In this document: positions 13,010 to 22,162 of the stretch, one piece after another
Layout: each line of letters begins with the position of its first letter
How positions within the stretch are numbered: the first letter of the stretch is position 1
Source: Pogostemon cablin
Lineage: Eukaryota > Streptophyta > Magnoliopsida > Lamiales > Lamiaceae
Assembly (NCBI GenBank): GCA_023678885.1
Contig: CM043001.1
Location: 28,401,867-28,465,866, forward strand
DNA length: 64,000 nucleotides
Direction of reading: 5' to 3'
Translations under genes and position numbers: made by a program
Notes under the pieces: model-generated
What the model saw: only the letters and a program-made list of their open reading frames with translations
The model's database searches: none
What the model was told of the DNA's origin: nothing

Positions 13010-13700
13010 TACATCAAAATTTATATATTATCTATCTTTGTATCTACATGCAATATTATATTAATTTTTTATTATTTTTCTTTAATGCACTAGTGGGTCA
13101 GAACTATGGCTGTTAAACGAGTCGAGCGAACCCGAGTATCACATACTCGGGCTCGGCTCGAGTAGTTATCGAGCTTATCACGAGCTCGAACTCGAGCTCA
13201 TCTCGACTCTTTAATCAAAATGAATCAAGCTTTTCGAGCCTTACCGAGCCCTAATTTTATTACTTTATTATTATATTTAATATTATTTAATATAATTAAA
13301 TAATATTTATTATTATTATTAACATTAATTTATTATTATTTTATTACTGTCGAGCTTTATCGAGCCGAGCTCGGCTCGTTAACGAAACGAGCATAAAACG
13401 AGCTCGAACTCCAACTCGAGTAAGCACGAGGCGAGCCGAGCTCGAGCTTTAACGAGTCGAGCCAAGCCGAGCTTTCGAGCAACTCGTTTGGTTTAACCGC
13501 TCTAGTCAGAACCCATTGTTTATGCGACCCCAATTCTAGCTTATAAACTAGTTTTACAATTGTTGATTATCAAAATTTATATATTCTCTGTATCTACATG
13601 TAATATTATAAAATATTTTTTTGTTATATGTACTGGTGGGTAAGAACTCCTCATTCACCAGCGAGATCCCATTTCAAATATTGATTTTACAATTGTTGAT
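13010..13700. repeat. Diverged tandem duplication (about 145-bp unit) split by a hAT-like insertion
   Basis: The segment 13010-13104 plus 13505-13565 resembles 13566-13700. Both share ATCAAAATTTATATATT, TATCTACATG.AATATTA, a GTGGGT(C/A)AGAACT core and a TTTTACAATTGTTGATT tail. The element at 13105-13504 sits inside the first unit, so the second unit acts as a nearby pre-insertion site. Confidence 0.7.
13105..13504. mobile_element. hAT-like MITE (400 bp) rich in GAGCTCG motifs
   Basis: Exact 8-bp target duplication GTCAGAAC at 13097-13104 and 13505-13512. Terminal inverted repeats are TATGGCTGTTAAACGAG (left) and, reading inward on the other strand, TAGAGCGGTTAAACCAAACG. Sub-terminal regions are dense in CGAGC/GCTCG motifs that could fold back on each other; the middle is AT-rich. 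It has no coding capacity. Confidence 0.85.
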
Positions 13701-15572
13701 TGTACTCACAAGTTTCAAATTTGAGACCTAAGAGAATTTCATCCTAATATATCTCAAGCATTCAATATTAGATAAACCCTACTAATGTTATAATTGTAGT
13801 ATTAAAGTTGGAACAAGATTTATGTTGAAAATATGCATTATGGAGTGGACATTAGAAAGTGACAAATTTACAGAACATGGGTTTGCATTTGGATGTATAT
13901 ACCCTATAAAATATAGGGACCTCCATCAAGTACCATACAATACAATTGTATAGATGGCTACACACACATTTAGTGCCCATTTTTTCTTGTTTTTTTCTTT
14001 TTCACAAGGACTCACCATAAATATTCGAAAATAATATATAGTACTTTACAAATCATATTCTCATAAAAATAATTATTAAATTATATATACATGAGCTGGT
14101 TTTGCTTTAATCATAATATATATTCACTTTACATCAAGTCGTCACACCTTTTCCCGATTAAATAAACAAATAAAATTTCTAGATATAATTCCTATCTAAA
14201 TAATACTCATCATTTTCGATTAATAGAATATTCACAACCCAACAAACAGTAAAAAAGTGCTTGAATGATTCTTTATTGGACCATGATAAAAGCCCACTTT
14301 AAAAAAGATCATTGCTTTCACATGAATAGATAGTAGTTAATTATAATTGTAGTAAATAAATAAAATTCAATATCAATGAACTTATAAGAAATAAAGTTAT
14401 TAATTATCTCATTTAGTTAATGTATAATTAATGTGAATATTCATAATATGTCAATAAAATGACAAATTATACCAATTTTAGTAACAATGTATATTTTCGG
14501 GCAAAATCTAATCAAAATTTTGGGGCAAAATTACTCGTGTTCTTAACAAATTGATTAATTTCCTAAAAAAAATGAAAATAAGTCATTATCATAGTCTTGT
14601 GCTTCATCCCAGACCTCATAGAGTAATTTGACAATATTTATATAAATATTAATTGGGTCTCTGACCGTTTGACTTAGTTACTTGAAAAAACATAATGAAA
14701 ACAAAAATAAAAATAATTATTAATAAAAAGTTTTGTCAAATGGATAAAAATGATTATTATCAAATAAAATGTTTTATGAGAAATTTGTATAATAGATGAT
14801 AAATATACTCAATAAAAGTGAAAACTAATTAAAAAAAGAAAGAAAGTAAAACTATATAAAAAAATTAATAACCCAACCTACAAGTTCATACATCCAATCT
14901 GCATCGGATTAGGTTAGTTCTTGAAATGTGCATATATATGTCAAAATTGTATACATCTGTAAACAGCAATAAAAATAATAGAAAAATTAAGTCAATGGAG
15001 AATAAATTGGAAGACTATAAAGGTGCTAAAGTTTTTTTTCTAAAGTTCAGTACTTTAAAAAAGTTAATGTATGTTTGTACCTTAGTCGCATGTTTGCTTT
15101 AGCAACTTTGGAATGTTGAATTTGGATTATAAGGGTTGGGCCTTTCCGATATACAAAACGAAATATAAGCCCACATAAGATGGGCTGTTTCAATTTTTCT
15201 TTGGGCTTTGTAAAAATAAACAACCTTAAATAAATAAATTAATTTACAATAGATCATCAGCCACTTCCCCTCAGAAGGGGGTTTTAATTGGGTTTAACCC
15301 ATTTTTTTGTTTTTTCTCATTTCATGATTTAATTAAATACTTCAATATCTCAATTCGTAGAGAAGTAGGTACTGAAGGGGCATTTTTTACTGAAAATTTT
15401 CTGATTTTATTTTTAATCCAGGCAAATTGGCTGTTTTGTGAAGTGTGTGATTGGATTCCCATCCGAATTATGCAAAATGATATCAGAATTTGAGCAATTT
15501 TTGTTTTGCTTTGTTAAATCGTTTCCTGCTTTATTTTTTTCTGCAGAAAATTGCTAGATTTTCGGAGCAGTG
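13701..15572 (+). promoter_or_regulatory. Intergenic DNA and upstream region of the uL29m gene
   Basis: The first part has no recognisable content. From about 14930 the sequence is duplicated at 26.9-33.5 kb, in pieces. The segment 15080-15572 holds the proximal promoter and 5' UTR of uL29m, including GGCCCA/TGGGCC-type motifs (15142-15190) often seen upstream of plant ribosomal-protein genes. No clear TATA box was placed. Confidence 0.5.
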
Positions 15573-18037
15573 ATGTTTCTGACGAGGGTATTTGGGAGGG
15601 CTCTCTTCGCAGCTGCCAAATCAGAGTCTTCAGCTGCAGCTGCTTTTGCTCCGCGCAACCCTCTCGAGGAGTTCTTCGAGACTGATCGACACCAAGATGA
15701 AGACACACCTGTCGTTTATGGTAAGGGAAAACTTGAATCTTTTTGCGAATTGAGAAGTGAAGTTGATGGAAGAATTCGAACCCTCTCTATGTAGTTGAAC
15801 TATTTCTTACATGGTTATCAGTTGCTATTTTACCACCCACTGTATAATTCTATTCGGTAGCTTTATTCTCATGTAGATGAATGCATTGTGATTATGTTAA
15901 GCTGCCTACTTGAAAACGACCATTTTGATATATCCTGAAATTTGTTATCTGGGGTTTAAGTTTTTTGGTTTATGGGTAATAATTAGGTTGTAATGCAGTA
16001 TGTTAGCATTTGTAAAGGTGAAGATAGGATGTATATACTGGTTGCTTACTTGCTTACATAATACTAAAACCTGGATTTGCAACTAATTACGGAATGAGTC
16101 TGCACAATATTTAGTTTATAGTTTTTATGCAATTTAATAGATAGAGCCCTAACAGAAGGATGTTTTGATTTAGTTCTATAGTTGATTATTTATCTTTGTC
16201 TAGAATACCTCTTTGTGTTGTTATCGGGTATTTCTTTAATATCTCTTTGTTTTTTGACGAATGTTAAGGTGCTTATTATATTCTGTTCAGGTAGAAGTTG
16301 GAAGGCTTCTGAACTGCGTCTCAAGTCTTGGGATGACCTCCATAAGCTCTGGTATGTTCTCATGAAGGAAAAGAACATGTTGATGACTCAGCGGCAGATG
16401 CTCCATGCTCAGAACCTACGCTTTCCTCATCCTGAACGTGTTTCTAAGGTGTAGTTCTTGTTCAATGTTAACTTCTTTTTATTTAAAAAAAAAATTCAAT
16501 CTCAAACTAACCTTTTATTTGTTCCCTAGACACTTTCTAATAATGAAAGTTACCATCCATGATTTTTCTTGGTTGATAATTGAGTGCTTGCTTTGTATAG
16601 TTTATTCATGGCCTTGGTTAATTTAGGAGTTGATGCCTAGCATTTTTTGAGGGTCCCTTTAAGCTAAGATAATTCACATCATTTTCTTTGTTTGTTTGTT
16701 TGTTTGTTTTTTGCTCCTTATATAAGTTTTAATTTAAAGATGCACAACTCTCCTTTCAGTGAGCTTAAATCTGATTTAGGATGATGCATTAAATAGCAGA
16801 ATCCCTTAAGTGGCAGTGAATCTGATTGTTATATTTACTTCCTTTCTTTCGACAAGCTGCTCATATCCCTTGTGATTGTAAATTAGTTACTGTGGCATCT
16901 CACATCATATAGGTTAAAAGCATTAGTTTTGAGAATGGTGAATGAAAATTTGCTCTACATGGACCAAATTTGGTGAATAGGAACCTTAATAATTACGTAC
17001 ATCTACTTCTTGTTCAAGTGGAATATCTGCATTTCACATATGACCGGCTCTCTCTATAACCATCCTGAACTTCCCAGATGCGTGAAACTAGCTCAACTTT
17101 TATATCAAGCGTAACTGTTGTCTATTTGTTATTAAGTAGTATTACTTTTTTCTTTATTTGTTTTCTGAAGAAACATATGTGAGGTGTGTCAGCAAATTAT
17201 TAAGCTTTTGGTCGCCTGCAGGAAATTAAATAGCCATGGTGCATAATTTTATACTATCATGTAGCCTGCTTAGCATGATTTTGTTTCATAATTATTTGAT
17301 ATTCATTCTTTTAATTTATAACTTTACCTCGTGTGCTATATTTAACTTTAGTTATGGGCTAAATGAATGTGTAAAATTCTTTGAGTAGGAATTGACATTA
17401 TCCAATACTTCCTTCAGCATCTGCAGTTACTTTGTCATTGCTTGCTCCCAGACATCATTAGTTTCACAGTAAATAATAGACACAGTGTCTGTACACAGAT
17501 TACTGCATCATCATATTCAGTAGAAATTCTATATAAGTCACATGTGATTTACGCCACACCTACTCCCAAGTTAAGTGTCTCCGAGAGAGAACCTTACACT
17601 CCTGACATAGTAACTTACGAGAAACATAACAATGCGTCGGAGTTTTTATGTTATTAAAGAAGTGGGGTTTGGTTATTGCTTAGGCATGTTTTCATGTTTA
17701 ATAGCATTTAGAGTTCTTCAGGTCTGAAGGAAATTACCACAAACCTCTTAGACTTGTTATTTCTTTTCACTGGCTGGAGTTGATATTTCTTGAAATAACA
17801 AAAGCTTTGATCTAACATAATAAATTTCTCATCTGATCTGGCAAATGTGACAACTATATTCAACTCTTGTCATTTACTTTCGGTCCTCTGAATCAGATCC
17901 GCTTACCGTAATTGATTATGATTAAACAGGTACGCAAGTCAATGTGCCGAATCAAACATGTCCTAACCGAGAGAGCAATTGATGAGCCGGATCCTAGGAG
18001 ATCTGCTGAGATGAAAAGGATGATCAATGGCTTATAA
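15573..18037 (+). CDS. Mitochondrial large-subunit ribosomal protein uL29m (MRPL47)
   Basis: Structural protein of the mitochondrial 50S-type subunit, near the exit tunnel in the L29 family. Exons 15573-15720, 16291-16448 and 17930-18037, all GT..AG with consistent phases, give 137 codons plus stop, close to the roughly 144 residues of the Arabidopsis homologue. The N-terminus (MFLTRVFGRALFAAAK) is basic and alanine-rich, like a mitochondrial presequence. Exon 2 encodes the L29 core (GRSWKASELRLKSWDDLHKL, then WYVLMKEKNMLMTQ) and exon 3 the conserved tail VRKSMCRIKHVLTERAI. The start is the ATG directly after GAGCAGTG. A broken copy of exon 1 lies at 33474. Confidence 0.93.
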
Positions 18038-18689
18038 GTTCTCGACTTTGTTAGTTTGGTTCCTCTCTCTATCGCTAGAGCCTTCGAGAATTCGCAATAC
18101 TGTTAACACACCATTTATTGTCAGAGGATAAAGGGGGTTTTTTGAAAAAAAAAAATACTTTAGGTGCTTATTTAATTCTTAGACAATAGTTTGAGGGGAT
18201 ATAAACCCTTGCCCTTTTAGGCATAAGCCAGTGACATTTTTTTTTTCTTTTCTTTTCTTCTCATGTAGAGGCTTTTTATAAATGGAGGCAAGAAAGCCAT
18301 AGCCAGACTAAAAGTTGAAAATTCGAGGAAATAATTGTGTTAAACCCTGTGATAAAGGCTACAAATTGTGCCATGCTTTTTAATTTCTGTAATATTGACT
18401 ACTCATGTATTGTACGTTGGAAAAACTCAAGCTAAAGCCTCTATGTTAAAAAGAAAAAAGAAAAAAACTTGTTAATCAAAAAATTAAATGTTAAGGCAAG
18501 AATTTTGTTCTCCATATTTTGGATGCAAAAGGCCGGACTCAAAAGTTTAAACATTCAGGGAACAAACCATGACTTTTTTTGTATGAAACTAAAATAAATA
18601 ATACACATGTTATTCTTAAAAATAAAAACACTATATAATGTTGATAAATTAAATATTAACAGTGTGCGCGTGGAAGGCAACGGTCTAAA
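18038..18689. other. Intergenic DNA after uL29m
   Basis: Contains the probable 3' UTR of uL29m (to about 18450) and T- and A-rich runs. No other gene is supported. Confidence 0.4.
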
Positions 18690-18815
18690 GGACTCAAGTG
18701 GAGGTGGGAACTCAAGACTTCATATGAATAACTAAAGCAGGTTGCAAAATCAAAGTAAAATCCACGCCATTTTCTTTTCTGAAAATCTTTGAAGAAGTTC
18801 AATGATTTGTGATTG
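18690..18815 (+). promoter_or_regulatory. Proximal upstream block shared by the NLR paralogues (copy 1)
   Basis: A block with GTGGAGGTGGGAACTC, CAAGACTT and ATAACTAAAGCAG is recognisably related to the segments just upstream of the NLRs at 22163 and 40200. Retention between paralogues could reflect common ancestry alone or a shared promoter or leader. Confidence 0.45.
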
Positions 18816-21479
18816 ATGGCAGCTTATGCAGCTGTAGTTTCTGTTATAAACAATATCGAGCTGATCCGTAATCATCCTTGTCACTCCTTTTCGTTCGACG
18901 AGCAACAGATTGAGCATGTTCACGAAAATGCGTGTTTCCTGCTCGATTTTCTGGAGACTTATCCAGATGGAGGTAGCAAAGAAGCAGAGGCTTTGGAGAG
19001 CCTGATTGCATCTGCAGCTCATGAGGCTGATGATGTGATCGAATCACATGTTGTTGATCAAATTCAAGCTGGATCTACTCTTAATGGGAACACAAGTTCC
19101 TGTTTCATTGAAAACCTGCAAAAAGTCAATGAGAACTTGGATTCTGTCAAGGTAATGGCTATGAAGGTTAAAGCTGAAGGGAGATTCAAAGATCATCAGC
19201 GCCTGTATTCGACACCTGCTGCTGCTTCAACAACTCTTATAGCTGAAAAGAATGTGATGGTGGGATTTGATGATGAGTTGAATCATCTTTTGGATGTGCT
19301 CACTAGAACTCAACCGTGTGAGCTGCAGATCATCTCGATCACCGGCATGGGTGGAATGGGTAAGACCACATTTATTAAACATGTTTATGAAAATTCATTG
19401 ATCTTGAATCATTTTGACATTCGTGCTTGGGCCACGCTGTCTCAACACTTCAGTACGGAAAAAGTCCTTTCAGAACTTCTTTCATGTGAGTTAGATCTGA
19501 AGATAACTGAGAATGAATTAGGAGAAAAACTACGTCAAAATATTTTATGGAACAGGAGATATTTGATTGTACTGGATGATATTTGGAGCAAGGAAGCTTT
19601 GGATAATATAAAGGTTTACTTTCCAGATAACCAAAATGGAAGTAGAATTGTGGTAACAAGTAGGCAATCAGATGTGGCTAACCATTTAGGCTCTTTGAGC
19701 CTTCCAATGAAATTTCTAGACGACGAAAACAGCTGGAATCTGTTTTGTGAGAAGGCATTTGCAGAACAAGGTTGCCCCCTTGAGTTAGAGGTGACTGGAA
19801 AAAAAATAGTGAAAAAATGTAGGGGACTTCCTCTGCTAATAGTTCTAATTGGGGGGCATCTCAGAAAATCCGCTCCAAGGAAAGAATACTGGGAGAACGT
19901 TGCAAATGATATAACCTCATTTTTTGAATCCAGGGAGGAGGAGCAGTGGTTAGATATATTATATTTGAGTTATAGCTACTTGCCTGCTCATTTAAAGCCA
20001 TGTTTCCTTTATTTGGGAATCTTTCTGGAAGACGGGCTCATCGATGTTCCTGTTCTTGTCAAGCTTTGGATTGCTGAGGGATTCCTAAAGCCAAGTAAGA
20101 CTGAAAGTTTGGAAGAAGTTGCTGAGGGTTGCTTAAAGGATCTTGTTTACAGGAACCTCGTTTTAGCTCATAAGTGGGAATGGGATGGAAAAATTGAAAC
20201 TTGCAGCATACATGATCTTTTGAGAGAGCTATGCTTGAAAATAGCTATGGAGACGGAATTTATTTACATTGTGAGGAAGTCTGTTGATGCTCCTCGACTG
20301 ACCAAGGAACGTAGTCTTGTAGTTCATGGAAGCATTAACCAGAGAAAGGATTCCCCTGGAATGAAATCAGCAGCAGTCACCCGTACTATGATTTGCCAAG
20401 ACGGTGAGTTGTCGTTCGAAAATAGGCTGTTGAAAGTGTTGGAGGAGGTTGAGGGAGTGGTTAATGAGTATAATGAAATTCTTCCAAAGATTGAAACTCA
20501 GCAAGTTAACTTGCGATTCTTTGATTGCAAGCTTAGACATGTTCACTCAGGCAGGCAACTTCTCCGTCTCCCTCGTTCAATATCCATGCTCTGGAATTTG
20601 CAAACACTAATTCTTTCAATACAGCCCCCACAAGATGTTGTTGCGCCTTCCGAAATTTGGAAGATGCCACAACTTAGGCATGTGAAGGTAAGGTATATTT
20701 GTCTTCCTGATCCTCCTTCGAGCGACTTTCTTGCATTGAAAAACCTACAAACACTCTCCTATGTGATGAATTTCACCATGAGTGAGGATATCTGTGAAAG
20801 AATCTTGAACATCAAGAAAATGGAACTACAGTATGATGCATCCGCCTTGAAGGAATGCAAAGCAAGGTCACATTACTTTCCCCACAATCTTGGCCGTTTA
20901 AGGAAACTAGAATCTCTGACTTGCTCTTTTCCTGTGGTGCAAAATTGGAGGTCATTTGTGGTGAGCTTTACTTTCCCGAGTTCGCTTCAGAAGTTGTGCT
21001 TGATAGGTTGCTCGCTTGAGTGGGAAGATTTGAGCATCATTGGTTGGTTGCCTCATCTTCAAGTCCTGGATTTGCTATGGGACTCTGTGGTGGGATCAGA
21101 ATGGAACCCTGTCGAGGGGGGGTTCGTTCGCCTCAAATCCTTGACCATTTTCGAATGCAAGAACCTAGTATATTGGAATGCAGAAAGCAGCCACTTCCCA
21201 GTTCTAGAGAAGCTTTATCTTGGATCCTTACACAAATTGGATGAGATTCCTTCTGGCATTGGGGAAATTCCAACACTTGGGCTTATTCGTTTAGGAGTTA
21301 GTAGTCTGTTGGCAGCCATTTCTGCAACCAGAATACTTGTGGAACAACAGAGTGTTGGGAATGAAGACCTACAACTCCAAGTTACTTTCTTTGAAAAGAA
21401 AAAACTAGAGAGATTTATGGAAATGGTCCAAGCAGAGGGTTTATCAACCAATAATCTTTTCATAAGAAAATTTTATTGA
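18816..21479 (+). CDS. R1-type CC-NB-LRR immune receptor (NLR-1), intact
   Basis: Single-exon intracellular immune receptor of 887 residues, similar to the potato late-blight R1 homologue family. An Rx-type coiled-coil domain spans residues 1 to about 130 and carries EADDVIE (70-76), the EDVID-like motif. The NB-ARC runs from about 147: P-loop GMGGMGKTT (177-185), RNBS-A FDIRAWATLS, Walker B LIVLDDIW (250-257), RNBS-B GSRIVVTSRQ, GLPL (337-340), RNBS-D CFLYLGIF, and SIHDLL in the MHD position (IHD instead of MHD). Irregular LRRs fill the rest. The first in-frame ATG (18816) aligns with the MAAYAAVVS start of its paralogues. The ligand is unknown. Its LRR is the closest match to the fragment at 33533-34097. 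Confidence 0.95.
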   Translation: MAAYAAVVSVINNIELIRNHPCHSFSFDEQQIEHVHENACFLLDFLETYPDGGSKEAEALESLIASAAHEADDVIESHVVDQIQAGSTLNGNTSSCFIENLQKVNENLDSVKVMAMKVKAEGRFKDHQRLYSTPAAASTTLIAEKNVMVGFDDELNHLLDVLTRTQPCELQIISITGMGGMGKTTFIKHVYENSLILNHFDIRAWATLSQHFSTEKVLSELLSCELDLKITENELGEKLRQNILWNRRYLIVLDDIWSKEALDNIKVYFPDNQNGSRIVVTSRQSDVANHLGSLSLPMKFLDDENSWNLFCEKAFAEQGCPLELEVTGKKIVKKCRGLPLLIVLIGGHLRKSAPRKEYWENVANDITSFFESREEEQWLDILYLSYSYLPAHLKPCFLYLGIFLEDGLIDVPVLVKLWIAEGFLKPSKTESLEEVAEGCLKDLVYRNLVLAHKWEWDGKIETCSIHDLLRELCLKIAMETEFIYIVRKSVDAPRLTKERSLVVHGSINQRKDSPGMKSAAVTRTMICQDGELSFENRLLKVLEEVEGVVNEYNEILPKIETQQVNLRFFDCKLRHVHSGRQLLRLPRSISMLWNLQTLILSIQPPQDVVAPSEIWKMPQLRHVKVRYICLPDPPSSDFLALKNLQTLSYVMNFTMSEDICERILNIKKMELQYDASALKECKARSHYFPHNLGRLRKLESLTCSFPVVQNWRSFVVSFTFPSSLQKLCLIGCSLEWEDLSIIGWLPHLQVLDLLWDSVVGSEWNPVEGGFVRLKSLTIFECKNLVYWNAESSHFPVLEKLYLGSLHKLDEIPSGIGEIPTLGLIRLGVSSLLAAISATRILVEQQSVGNEDLQLQVTFFEKKKLERFMEMVQAEGLSTNNLFIRKFY

Positions 21480-22014
21480 CATGTATTTAGATGAATGTAT
21501 TATTCTCATTCCTTTCCACTCCCACATTTTAAAATTTTTTTATCTGGCTGAGTGTACCACTTCACTCTATTTTCAATTCATTCAATTTTGCCCTCTAATT
21601 TTCTTTTATTAAATTGCATGATCATCATAAGAAAACAGAATTTTAACCTTTTATATGATTGTTTTTTTACATTATACTATTCCTTAATGATACAAAATTT
21701 TATGCTCCTTTAATACTTAATTATTTTTTAGTTTTCTTCAGGAAATAACAAACAAACAATAAGGGTATAAAACCAAAAGTAAGATGCAAAGGCAGCTTAT
21801 AAAAGAGAAACTCTTACAAGGGTTAAAAAATTTAACAGTGTACAGTGGGGCAAATATACTAAATACTAACAATTACATTAAATGAAATGGATAGTCTTAC
21901 ATTTTTAAGATTATAGAAGGAAGAAACGATTTTTTAACATCATCTAATAATTATTACTAATACCTTTTTTTTTTATAAAAAATTTGTGGTATGTATAATA
22001 GAGAGAAATCAACC
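21480..22014. other. Spacer between NLR-1 and NLR-2
   Basis: AT-rich 3' flank of NLR-1. The same sequence is found after the LRR fragment at 34098-34544, which shows that gene plus spacer was duplicated as a unit. Confidence 0.6.
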
Positions 22015-22162
22015 TTTTGGGTGGAGATGGGGTGATGGGACTGGGAACATGGGACCCCAAGACTTAATATCAATGACTGAAGCAAGAAGGAAGATCAGCT
22101 ACTAGTCTGCTACAGTTCTCTTTCACATTTCATTTTTTGAAAACTTAGAAAAAGATTGATCA
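22015..22162 (+). promoter_or_regulatory. Proximal upstream block shared by the NLR paralogues (copy 2)
   Basis: Contains CAACCTTTTGGGTGGAGATG, ACCCCAAGACTTAATATCAA and TGAAGCAAGAAGGAAGATCA. The same order is found at 40040-40199, and a weaker version at 18690-18815. Confidence 0.5.
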
